A model generated the notes under the pieces. The model saw only the letters and a list, made by a program, of their open reading frames with translations, was not told the DNA's origin and did no database searches. From Erwinia mallotivora (lineage in GTDB: Bacteria; Pseudomonadota; Gammaproteobacteria; Enterobacterales; Enterobacteriaceae): 40,860 nucleotides of DNA. The position numbers and the translations under genes are program-made. The DNA is taken from assembly GCF_000590885.1 (NCBI RefSeq), contig NZ_JFHN01000072.1:1-40860 (forward strand), given 5' to 3'. Below, piece by piece: positions 18,193 to 25,410 of this stretch. Each line of letters opens with the position of its first letter. Within the stretch, counting starts at the first letter, position 1.

Positions 18193-19361
18193 TGATCTGA
18201 CAGTTACCGGTTATTTATACAGGTGTCTGTCAGATTACATCTGGCTTAAGTTTTTCTCAGCCCAGATGTGTTTTCCATCAAGTAACGTTTCCATTGGCGT
18301 CCGGCCACAGCACATTTTCCCCTGATGGGTTCGTTCATTATTATAGTGAACCAGCCATTCATCAAGATCCGACTGTAATGTATCGAGTTCGCCATACAGT
18401 TTTTTGCGGAATGCTACCTGATAAAACTCCTGCAATATCGTCCTGTGGAACCGTTCGCAGATGCCGTTCGTCTGCGGCGACATCGCTTTGGTCTTCGTGT
18501 GGTCGATATCATTTATTGCCAGATAAAGCTGGTAATCATGCTGCTCCACTTTGCCACAGTACTCTGTGCCTCTGTCGGTCAATATTCTCAGCACAGGCAG
18601 TCCCTGAGAGGCATAGAACGGCAGCACACGGTCATTCAGCAGATCTGCTGCTGTAATTGGCGTTTTGGTGACATACAGCTTGCAGTGAGCGACCTTCGAG
18701 TAGGTATCCACGAACGTCTGCTGATAAAGACGTCCAACACCTTTCAGGTTTCCCACGTAGAACGTGTCCTGAGACCCCAGATAACCCGGATGAGCGGTTT
18801 CAATTTCGCCACAGGCCTCGTCATCACTGGCTTTACGTTCCAGTGCGGCGATCTGGCTGTCAGTCAGTTCGATACCCTCACGAGCTACTTTTTCTTCCAG
18901 TGCTTTAAGGCGCTTTTTGAAATTCTCAAGGTTGTGGCGCAGCCAGACAGAGCGGACACCACTGCCGGAGATAAAAACGCCCTGTTTACGCAGTTCGTTG
19001 CTGGTCCGGTGCTGGCCGTGAGCCGGGAATGCGACAGCATAATCAGCGACAGCTCGTTCAGTGGCCTCATCGGTTCGGTTCTTAAAGTTAGGAGCACGAC
19101 GGCTGCGATTTATCAGCGCATCCACGCCACCTTCATCGGCCAGCTCACGATACCGGTAAAACGTATCTCGTGAAACGCCCATTATTTTGCAGGCTTTGGA
19201 GACGTTGCTGAGTTCTTCTGCCAGATTGAGCAAACCGGCTTTGTGTTTGATAACGGGATTGTTAGTATGGAGCATGAGAGTTACCTCGTGTTTTGTATAA
19301 GGATTCGACACCCATATCAAAACCGGTAACTCTCAACCTTTCAAGGCTATATGTCAGATCA
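18193..19361 (-). mobile_element. IS481-family insertion sequence (about 1.17 kb)
   Basis: The element is defined by its transposase gene and by matching outer ends: TGATCTGACA at 18193-18202 and its reverse complement TGTCAGATCA at 19352-19361. A second inverted pair, GTTACCGGTT (18203-18212) and AACCGGTAAC (19321-19330), is directly adjacent to the left end but 21 bases inside the right end, so the exact ends are uncertain. No target-site duplication is visible between the left flank (...CTCAGACC) and the right flank (AGTCGCGAC...), which suggests recombination or deletion after insertion. Confidence 0.8.
18235..19275 (-). CDS. IS481-family transposase
   Basis: This 346-residue DDE transposase has an N-terminal helix-turn-helix (NVSKACKIMGVSRDTFYRYR), a linker, and an rve integrase core. 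The catalytic triad is visible as Asp in QTFVDTYSK, Asp in ILTDRGTEYCG and Glu in NGICERFHRT. The ATG at 19275 gives the family start MLHTNNPVIKHKAG and has GAGG 8 bases upstream; the open frame extends 15 codons further. The gene looks intact and could be active. Confidence 0.93.
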   Translation of the reverse strand: MLHTNNPVIKHKAGLLNLAEELSNVSKACKIMGVSRDTFYRYRELADEGGVDALINRSRRAPNFKNRTDEATERAVADYAVAFPAHGQHRTSNELRKQGVFISGSGVRSVWLRHNLENFKKRLKALEEKVAREGIELTDSQIAALERKASDDEACGEIETAHPGYLGSQDTFYVGNLKGVGRLYQQTFVDTYSKVAHCKLYVTKTPITAADLLNDRVLPFYASQGLPVLRILTDRGTEYCGKVEQHDYQLYLAINDIDHTKTKAMSPQTNGICERFHRTILQEFYQVAFRKKLYGELDTLQSDLDEWLVHYNNERTHQGKMCCGRTPMETLLDGKHIWAEKNLSQM

Positions 19362-19485
19362 AGTCGCGACTAATACAAGTGATGTTACGCCCGGTGTAGT
19401 TGTATACGGCTAGTAGGTACGTTAGAAACGCTGTATATATTTTCATCTTCATACATTATCGTCTGTTTACTTAAAACTGGTAATC

Positions 19486-20028
19486 CTAGTAGGACTGATG
19501 CACTTCTGACTCCCGAATATCAAGATAAATCTCTGTGACTTTTATTGAGCTATGGTTCAGCATCTTACTAACTAAGGCAATGTCTCTAGTCTCTTCATAG
19601 ATGATACGTGCGCGAGTCTTTCTCGCCGAATGCGTTCCTACGTTCAGATCCTTACAGACCCTTTCCCCCGCTGCCTTGAATGCCCTTGAAACGCCCTCAC
19701 GAGCGACAGGAGAGGCTTGGGCTTTAACCCTGTTTGATTTGCTCTGGAATAGGTAAACGTCTTCAGGGTTTTCCTTACGGCGCTTCTCGATGATTGCACG
19801 GGCTGCATCATTAATTGGAAACTGTTTCACTTTGCCTGTTTTTGTTTCGGTGATGCGTAATGTGTTCGCCTGTACATCTTCAAAGGTCAGTGCCAGTAAA
19901 TCAGAAATCCTTAAAGCCAAATTAAGATTTAGCCTCCAGATTTCTGCGTACGTCTCCTGTTTGCTACGGCGTAGGACCTGTTCAATCTGTGCGGCCTGAA
20001 CTCTATCGACTGCATTCACCTTCATCAT
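19486..20028 (-). CDS. Small tyrosine recombinase (catalytic domain only)
   Basis: This 180-residue tyrosine recombinase/integrase has all catalytic residues: Arg in ALRISDLLAL, Lys in ETKTGKVKQF, His and Arg in THSARKTRA, His in LNHSSIKVTE, and the Tyr nucleophile in EIYLDI. It lacks the usual N-terminal arm- and core-binding domains, so it resembles FimB-sized recombinases and short integrases of some phage-like elements. It is transcribed away from the capsid genes and is the leftmost gene of the element. The start follows GAGG; two adjacent ATGs are possible. It probably excises and integrates the element or inverts a DNA segment. Confidence 0.85.
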   Translation of the reverse strand: MMKVNAVDRVQAAQIEQVLRRSKQETYAEIWRLNLNLALRISDLLALTFEDVQANTLRITETKTGKVKQFPINDAARAIIEKRRKENPEDVYLFQSKSNRVKAQASPVAREGVSRAFKAAGERVCKDLNVGTHSARKTRARIIYEETRDIALVSKMLNHSSIKVTEIYLDIRESEVHQSY

Positions 20029-20307
20029 TACATCCTCATTACATCACAATATCAAAGAGTATTGATCAGTATTCATATAATTTACAAGTGATTTTTAGAT
20101 CATTTTTTCTAATTAAAGAGATATTAAAGCCTATTAAATGTGATTAATTGTCAATTAAATCTGATTAAAAATTGCACATTTAGTAACCAGCTATACAGCC
20201 CTTAACACACAAATCAATTTAAAAATTATAAAAATCAATATCTTATAATTTTATGTAGTTTGATTGACGTTCTACTGCCAGGCAATAACCCTCCAATAAA
20301 AAAATTA

Positions 20308-20370
20308 TTACACCCCCACCCCATACAACTCAGCCAGCGCCGTGTCATCGCACAAATCAAACGGGAATAA
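20308..20370 (-). pseudogene. Possible 3' remnant of a phage-like gene
   Basis: On the minus strand a short open stretch ends FDLCDDTALAELYGVGV followed by TAA at about 20308-20310, in a patch clearly richer in GC than its surroundings. Upstream the frame closes at a TGA after about 20 codons. It reads like the C-terminus of a protein cut off from its body. The parent gene is not identified and the call is tentative. Confidence 0.25.
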
Positions 20371-21039
20371 ATATCAACCTCCCATAACCGCCCTCACCTT
20401 TCAGCCTACTCAACTGGAATGGCGCTTAACGCAACACCATAAGCGATTCTCATTTGCATTTAAAAATGACAAATATCAGAGGTTGCTTTCGCTTTATCGT
20501 GGCGGTAACTATGCAAATAAGTGCATAAAGGCTGCATAAATTGGCGATACAGGCTAAACGGTCGTTTGTTAACTGTAACTCAATCGCTAAGTTATTGATT
20601 TTAATTAGGTGAGAATACTTAGATCACAATATGATAATTAAGTGATTTAATAACTTTACTGCCAATTTAGTTATCATGCTAATTGTTTTATAAGATATGA
20701 TTAATTATGTTATGTTTTCATGTGAAACCATATTGCCTTGAGATTTTGTTCAAATTCTGAGAGAAAGAAGAAAATGTTGTTTAGCATACTTAGCATAATA
20801 ATAATCACATAACAGGCATCTCAGAGTTAAATTAGATTAAATTACTTGAAAACATTATCTATTCTTGTAATTGTCAATAAATTTATTATTAGATTGCTAA
20901 TTGTTATTATTGTTATCATTTATGTATTAGTAAGGGTTTCATTACATATTTCCTTTGATTTACTTTCTATTTTCAGGTGATTTTAATGTGGATTATTCGC
21001 AGACTTAGTTGCCCATATATTTTTCTTTGGAATACATCC

Positions 21040-21480
21040 AGAGAAAAGCCTTAGCACGTGTTAGATTAAGAGGAATAAGGGAATGACTATGACTGAATAA
21101 CGATTAATCTTTTACTAAGTGTTAAGCTTGAGCGAATGTAATGAGTGATAAGCTGTTACATTATCAACACGAGTCCAGAAGCTTGCACGGATTGAAAGGT
21201 TATGGATAACGAGTGTTAGAGTGGTTATTTTAATGAATGATAATGAATTAAATAATCCTCTTACACATAAGCACGAATCATTAAGCATTGCATATTGAAC
21301 GAATGTAATGAGTGAGATTGTAATGGTTAATGTTATGAGTGTTATATAGTGACATACCTCATAAAGCCTTGCACATTAAATGAATGATAATGAATTAAAT
21401 GGGTAATGGTTTATGAATAGGTATGTTATAGGATTATTGATGAGTGAATGTTAATGAGCGATTTATAAGCCTATTACTTA
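21040..21480. repeat. Iteron-like degenerate direct repeats
   Basis: A 22-base sequence starting AATGAATGATAATG occurs exactly at 21232-21253 and 21379-21400. The 16-mer CGAATGTAATGAGTGA occurs exactly at 21133-21148 and 21300-21315. Units open with an AAGC[A/C/T]TTGCA-like motif (near 21179, 21283 and 21364) and many further TAATGA/GAGTG words fill the space. The spacing of about 80-100 bases and AT-richness resemble replication-origin iterons or a partition site, next to a helicase gene. Confidence 0.7.
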
Positions 21481-21544
21481 TATTATTTCTATTACCTTGA
21501 ACGTTGCCTGTGTTGGCAATGGTGAAAGGTGATAGCTTTGATTA

Positions 21545-21655
21545 CTGTGGGCGACTGTGGAGTCCCACATTACACATTTACATTAAACCTTTAATCAAAA
21601 AGGTATCACTTTCCCATATAAGGGTCTTATATGTAAAAACGATACTTTTTTCACT
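21545..21655. other. Nested hairpins, candidate structured RNA or regulatory site
   Basis: Three inverted repeats lie together: TGTGGG / CCCACA (21546-21551 with 21564-21569); a perfect 8-bp stem CATATAAG / CTTATATG with 3-base loop (21615-21622 with 21626-21633); and a 10-of-11 stem AAAAAGGTATC / GATACTTTTTT (about 21597-21607 with 21643-21653) that encloses the previous one. A U-rich stretch follows. It could be a small RNA with terminator, an operator, or an origin structure. Confidence 0.45.
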
Positions 21656-21781
21656 TAGCCTGCGAGTAGACATCCCACCTACTGTAGACCTCTGAGATTA
21701 TAAACCACTTACGATAAAACCTAAGATATCATAAATAAACAGATATACATTAGTAAATTACAATAAATCAATTAAAAATTT

Positions 21782-21811
21782 TTGACAAAATGTAATAAAT
21801 CGTAGTATTAT
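21782..21811 (+). promoter_or_regulatory. Promoter of the helicase (early) operon
   Basis: A consensus -35 TTGACA (21782-21787) and a -10 TATTAT (21806-21811) are 18 bases apart. It lies about 145 bases upstream of the first gene of the early cluster on the plus strand. Confidence 0.7.
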
Positions 21812-21954
21812 AGAAATAGGGTAATAAAGATTTAATAGATAGTTATTTCCATTCCTGAGTTATTCTAATTCCCAAATACAAAAACACTGTCGTGCTGAGG
21901 CTAATAAAGTCTTCCAGCGTGGCATTTTTCTATCCCAATAAAAAAGGAGAGCAA

Positions 21955-22134
21955 ATGGCCTGGCCAAAATACGACCTGCCGGAACAAGTCTTTAACCTCT
22001 TTAAAGAGGGCAAGTTAACTAAGCAAAGAATCCAGACATCCTATTATGATAATCTCAGGCTTAAACGGAAACGTGCAGATTTCTACTGGGAAGTGTTAGA
22101 GATGATTAAACAGTATGAGGAAACAAAGAAATGA
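21955..22134 (+). CDS. Small charged protein, first gene of the early operon
   Basis: This 59-residue protein (MAWPKYDLPEQVFNLFKEGK at the start) is rich in lysine and aromatic residues and probably helical. The segment LFKEGKLTKQRIQTSYYDNLRLKRKRADFYW suggests nucleic-acid binding, but no family is recognised. ATG 21955 follows GGAGAGC. Its stop overlaps the next start (ATGA), so the two are translationally coupled. Confidence 0.7.
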   Translation: MAWPKYDLPEQVFNLFKEGKLTKQRIQTSYYDNLRLKRKRADFYWEVLEMIKQYEETKK

Positions 22135-22307
22135 ATATTCGATTAACTCCTGATGTATTCGATTTATTGATGAAGAAATCACGATTAGAAGGTATGGGTG
22201 CTGCTGCCCTGATGTGCAAAATTATCACCGATTACCTGAAAGGCAATATCCTAAAAGATGAGGAAATTAATGAAAAAGGAACAACTAAAAGTCGCACCAT
22301 CGCCTGA
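22131..22307 (+). CDS. Putative ribbon-helix-helix regulator
   Basis: This 58-residue protein begins MNIRLTPDVFDLLMKKSRLE and continues GMGAAALMCKIITDYLKGN. This pattern (a short basic beta-strand, then two helices) fits Arc/CopG-type ribbon-helix-helix DNA-binding proteins, often autoregulators or plasmid copy-control factors. It starts within the ATGA overlap with the previous gene and runs 38 bases into the helicase gene in another frame, a compact phage- or plasmid-like arrangement. The function is inferred from the pattern only. Confidence 0.65.
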   Translation: MNIRLTPDVFDLLMKKSRLEGMGAAALMCKIITDYLKGNILKDEEINEKGTTKSRTIA

Positions 22308-23850
22308 TGTAAAGCCAGTTCATTTCGTTGATGCGATTCCTTCAAGTGGAAAATCAGTAAAACTTCTCCAGCATATCAAATCGTATCACGGTAATAACAG
22401 AATTCTTGTAGCATTGCCTACAGCCGATTTGATCAGACAAACCAGAGACGAACTTAAAGGCATTTCCAAAAGAACTGTACTTTCATCTGAGGGGTCTAAT
22501 TCAGTTGTAAGAGACCTGAAAGCAGCACTTGCCCCTGATTCGACGGAGAAAGTAATCCTTTGTACGCACGATGGCCTATCACTTTATGCTCAGGCGTCTG
22601 TATTTGATGGGTCGATGCAGACAGCATTTAATAATGTTCAGGTATTTATCGACGAGGTGCCAGCAGGTTCATTTGGACAGCAAATCAGAGTCCGGCACAG
22701 CGAAATCGGTGAGTTAGAAAACAACTTTCATTTTATGAAGTGGTTATCTGTAGATTCAAAAGGCGGATTTTTTCTTAACCCTGAATATTTTGATGAACTG
22801 AAAAAGTATTGGGAAGAAGGCCACGCCCATTCTAATCAGATGAAAGATATTGTTTGGTGTCTTCTGAATAGTAGTGCAATGACTAAATCTACTGATGACT
22901 CCGGATTCTGGCTCACAAGTTACTCTGCTAACCCTATCCTGCTGGCTTCACAGTGGTGCGTATCCTTCACGTTATTGGGGTGTGGAGCAAGTGATTCAGA
23001 ATTTTTATATAGGGCTAAAGAACACCTGAAGTATCCGGTTCTGAAAGCTGACGATAAATTTCAGCCTGATATCTCACGTGCAAAATTTACCAATACCGAA
23101 AATATAACGATTCACTACGTATTACAAGAAAAGGCGAGTATGACTAAGTTGTCTTCTGTTTATCTTGAAGCATTGCAATGGGTTAAAAGAAACTATAGAG
23201 AAAACTTTTTATATACCACAAATAACGATAAATCCACTTCGGCGCTGAACATTGATTTTACCTCTCTTGCAGATAGTGAATTTTCAGAACTTGGTCAACG
23301 GGTATCTATGGCCTCATATGGATTAAATTATTACGCTGGTCATTCTGTGAATCGTTTGACACGAGAGCAGTTAGCGGGGATTGTATCGAATGTTGATGCT
23401 GCATACCAAGGATATGCAAAATGCGCTTACCTGGCATCTGTGAATATGGACCCTTTCAGTCTCATCAGACTAAAAGAATATTGTGAGGTGATGGACTGGG
23501 ATTTCCAAACGCTTTACGATAAATGGTCTGTACAGCAAAATACTGAACGGTGTTTACAAGTTATTTCGAGGACTGTTATTCGAAATCGTGCTAATAAGGA
23601 AAAAGTATCCTTTCTGGTTCCCGATAAGTCCACTGCTGAATACCTGAAAAATAAATACTTTTACAACTGCACCCTCACCCATACAGGGATAAAAACCCCA
23701 GTTAAAGAAAACAAGGGTAATATTCAATATCAAAAGGTACAGGAGTTGAGATTACAAGGAAAAAGAATTAAAGAGATTTCCCAAACTTTAGGTCTATCTC
23801 TTCCACAGGTAAAACGTTATAGTGCAAAATGCAGCAAAGAGGCAGCTTAA
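22270..23850 (+). CDS. SF2-type helicase/ATPase with C-terminal HTH
   Basis: This 526-residue protein has a Walker A-like motif DAIPSSGKS (Gly-Lys-Ser at about residues 27-29), motif Ia (VALPTADLIRQT), Walker B VFIDEV (Asp-Glu at about 128-129), and a motif VI-like QVISRTVIRNR near the C-terminal third. The last 40 residues (VQELRLQGKRIKEISQTLGL) form a probable helix-turn-helix. It is likely the element's replicative or origin-remodelling helicase. ATG 22270 is preferred because GAGG lies 6 bases upstream; an ATG at 22258 would add four residues. The early-operon position next to an iteron-like region supports a replication role. Confidence 0.75.
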   Translation: MKKEQLKVAPSPDVKPVHFVDAIPSSGKSVKLLQHIKSYHGNNRILVALPTADLIRQTRDELKGISKRTVLSSEGSNSVVRDLKAALAPDSTEKVILCTHDGLSLYAQASVFDGSMQTAFNNVQVFIDEVPAGSFGQQIRVRHSEIGELENNFHFMKWLSVDSKGGFFLNPEYFDELKKYWEEGHAHSNQMKDIVWCLLNSSAMTKSTDDSGFWLTSYSANPILLASQWCVSFTLLGCGASDSEFLYRAKEHLKYPVLKADDKFQPDISRAKFTNTENITIHYVLQEKASMTKLSSVYLEALQWVKRNYRENFLYTTNNDKSTSALNIDFTSLADSEFSELGQRVSMASYGLNYYAGHSVNRLTREQLAGIVSNVDAAYQGYAKCAYLASVNMDPFSLIRLKEYCEVMDWDFQTLYDKWSVQQNTERCLQVISRTVIRNRANKEKVSFLVPDKSTAEYLKNKYFYNCTLTHTGIKTPVKENKGNIQYQKVQELRLQGKRIKEISQTLGLSLPQVKRYSAKCSKEAA

Positions 23851-23954
23851 TGACATATCTAACTATGCTGATTTTGCTATTAGCTATCTATGCTGATTTT
23901 AAACTTACATTTCCAAAGGAGAAATATTGCAAGAAAAAGAAGATAAATCGTTAA
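23850..23954 (+). CDS. 34-residue membrane-like peptide
   Basis: A short frame (MTYLTMLILLLAIYADFKLT at the start, then a lysine-rich tail ending KKKKINR) starts in a TAATG overlap with the helicase stop. One hydrophobic segment followed by a basic end suggests a single-span inner-membrane peptide. No homologue is recognised. Coupling to the helicase stop is the main support that it is real. Confidence 0.5.
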   Translation: MTYLTMLILLLAIYADFKLTFPKEKYCKKKKINR

Positions 23955-24067
23955 TTGGCTACATAAAATCTAACATAAATCTTTCAAATGAAAAAATTGC
24001 ATTAGATTTAGGCATATCACCTGAACTTGTATCAAAACTAAGGAAGTATGTAAGATTTAATAGATAG
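23927..24067 (+). CDS. Small HTH protein with TTG start
   Basis: This 46-residue frame uses TTG with AAAGGAG 5 bases upstream. It encodes a charged N-terminus and a helix-turn-helix-like segment (NEKIALDLGISPELVSKLRK). It overlaps the 34-residue peptide in another frame. It probably binds DNA, for example as a small repressor or activator of the element. There is no further support. Confidence 0.5.
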   Translation: MQEKEDKSLIGYIKSNINLSNEKIALDLGISPELVSKLRKYVRFNR

Positions 24068-24115
24068 TCAAAGTAAAACAAAGTTAACTTTAAACAATCA
24101 AATATTGGAGGTAAT

Positions 24116-24475
24116 ATTTACGTTTCAAAATCAAATTATAATACAAATGCACTTTATAAAAACCCAGCGCATTCAGCAAGAAAGAAAACAAACAAATCCC
24201 CGCTGATTATTGAAAAGATTTACACCCCATCCCCTAAACTAAGTACTGAAGAGATTATAAATCTCAAAGATATCTTGCAAAGCTGTTCCGGGGTTAGATA
24301 TAACCCACGCCCGGTTCAAAAAACAGTAATCTCAGGGGGAGATAAATGGGAAATGATTTTTCAAGACAAAGATCATTACGCCGGGTGGCTTCATTACCAA
24401 AGGTTAGATAACAGTAATTACTCCGCTGGAGAACTGGATAGTTTATTTAATCAAAATAACTATGGGGAAGAATAA
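24116..24475 (+). pseudogene. Hypothetical protein gene with apparent start-codon loss (ATT)
   Basis: An open frame of 119 codons ends at TAA 24475 but has no ATG or GTG, and no TTG before codon 54. A TTGGAGG ribosome site ends at 24111, and the codon at 24116 where a start is expected is ATT, in the context GGAGGTAATATTTACG. A G-to-T change of an original ATG explains this; use of ATT as a rare start is the alternative. The product would start YVSKSNYNTNALYKNPAHSA and end DSLFNQNNYGEE. A TTG at 24275 could give a 66-residue C-terminal piece. No family is recognised. Confidence 0.6.
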
Positions 24476-24813
24476 TGAATAATAAAGACCTTTAATATTA
24501 CCGAGGGGTAATTTTTGATATTCGAAATGACCTTGCCGTCCATTGCAGAAGAAATATTTTTAAGTATGGGGATGCTGTTTTATCCTCTATCACTGATTTA
24601 ATAAATATTCTACAGGAAGTCACAAAAGAAGCCCTCGATAGCCCCTCTCTGAGCCATTCTGACAAGAGTTCTCTGTGGTGTGAGGTAGAGATATTGCTCG
24701 AACAATTTAAGAGCGCCAGGGTGCATCTGAGAGCGATTCATGAGCTACAACAAGAACTCAATCCATCCACCAGTTCATATAGTTATGTGACCGACAGATT
24801 TTTAAGAGATTAA
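24475..24813 (+). pseudogene. Hypothetical protein gene with TAA at codon 7
   Basis: An ATG at 24475 overlaps the previous stop (TAATG). The frame reads MNNKDL, then TAA at 24493-24495, and then continues open in the same frame for 105 codons to TAA 24811-24813 (YYRGVIFDIRNDLAVHCRRN and on to TDRFLRD). The downstream part is helix-rich and protein-like (DAVLSSITDLINILQEV), so this is best read as an intact gene with one nonsense change. Re-initiation inside, or stop read-through, cannot be excluded. Function unknown. Confidence 0.65.
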
Positions 24814-24824
24814 CAGGATAAAAA

Positions 24825-25100
24825 ATGGAAAATAACATTAAGAATGAATTCGAAAATTTTTATAATCAGGTTTCTGATTTGACACTCAATCTAATCGAGG
24901 GAGCGTATAAAACGCAGGATACATATCTCCAAAATTACAACTTCGTAAAAGAAAAATTACTGGCTTTTAACGAAAAAACAAATAAAGAAGAAATGAAAAT
25001 ATTAGCGATGGAACATCCAAATCTATTTATTGATTGGACAAACATCTCAACTTGCATCGCCTCAATAGAAAATTGCCTTCAGCACCTTAAATTAAAATAA
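24825..25100 (+). CDS. Hypothetical helical protein
   Basis: This 91-residue protein (MENNIKNEFENFYNQVSDLT at the start) is predicted all-helical and acidic, with two cysteines near the C-terminus. No family is recognised. It is the last gene before the promoter that precedes the structural module, 11 bases after the interrupted gene, so it probably belongs to the same early transcript. Confidence 0.6.
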   Translation: MENNIKNEFENFYNQVSDLTLNLIEGAYKTQDTYLQNYNFVKEKLLAFNEKTNKEEMKILAMEHPNLFIDWTNISTCIASIENCLQHLKLK

Positions 25101-25134
25101 ATATAAATTTATATTGAAAAATGCAACCTTTTAG

Positions 25135-25163
25135 TTGCAAGTATAATTAATCTCTGATATAAT
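25135..25163 (+). promoter_or_regulatory. Promoter of the structural (capsid) module
   Basis: TTGCAA (25135-25140) and a perfect TATAAT (25158-25163) are exactly 17 bases apart. A transcript would start near 25170 and run 190 bases before meeting the terminator at 25361. Confidence 0.7.
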
Positions 25164-25360
25164 AAAATTATAGACATTGATTATTTAAATATGTTATTGG
25201 CATTCCATATTTCCCTGATTAATATCTTGTTTTGGTCATTATATACCAATAAAGGTAACGCCTTTTACCTTCCCTCAAAAAGCGTCTGATTAACGCATAG
25301 GCACCTTCCTTATTATTTCCAAAGTGAATTTAAACTCCTTTGTTTTATTTAAGTTAGCTT

Positions 25361-25394
25361 AAAGCCCTTCCCTGACAGGTGGGGCTTTCTTTTT
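25361..25394 (+). terminator. Intrinsic terminator upstream of the structural genes
   Basis: AAAGCCC (25361-25367) pairs with GGGCTTT (25382-25388) with an inner CCT-gac-AGG stem, followed by CTTTTTT-like sequence. It lies between the strong promoter and the first structural gene, so expression would need antitermination or read-through, or it ends the early transcript. Confidence 0.75.
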
Positions 25395-25410
25395 ATGGAA
25401 GATAAAAATA

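Larger units (their letters stand above)
20029..21954. other. AT-rich, gene-poor control region of the integrative element
   Basis: No supported coding gene occurs in 1.9 kb. The region is strongly AT-rich except for a GC-richer patch at about 20310-20460. It holds long direct repeats (21040-21480), nested hairpins (21545-21655) and a sigma-70 promoter (21782-21811) firing toward the helicase operon. Its place between the recombinase and the replication-like genes suggests it carries the replication origin and early promoters. That role is inferred. Confidence 0.6.
25101..25410. other. Early/late junction: promoter, leader and hairpins
   Basis: This 310-base gap has no supported gene. It holds a hairpin TGCAAC / GTTGCA (25122-25127 with 25134-25139), a strong promoter (25135-25163), a stem AAGGTAA / TTACCTT (25252-25258 with 25265-25271) and an intrinsic terminator (25361-25394) right in front of the first structural gene. 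Confidence 0.6.

Noticed and set aside
20342..20539. 65-codon plus-strand frame in the AT-rich region
   Set aside because: It has no ribosome site and no protein-like pattern, and it overlaps the opposite-strand remnant that better explains its GC-richer composition.
21040..21480. CRISPR array
   Set aside because: The repeats are degenerate, AT-rich and unevenly spaced, with no constant spacer length and no cas genes nearby.
21504..21695. 63-codon frame over the nested hairpins
   Set aside because: The start is non-ATG without a good ribosome site and the frame is crossed by strong inverted repeats; a structural role for the DNA or RNA fits better.
24275..24475. TTG-started 66-residue gene
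   Set aside because: The same frame is open for 53 more codons upstream to a well-placed ribosome site, so the short version is probably only the end of a larger damaged gene.
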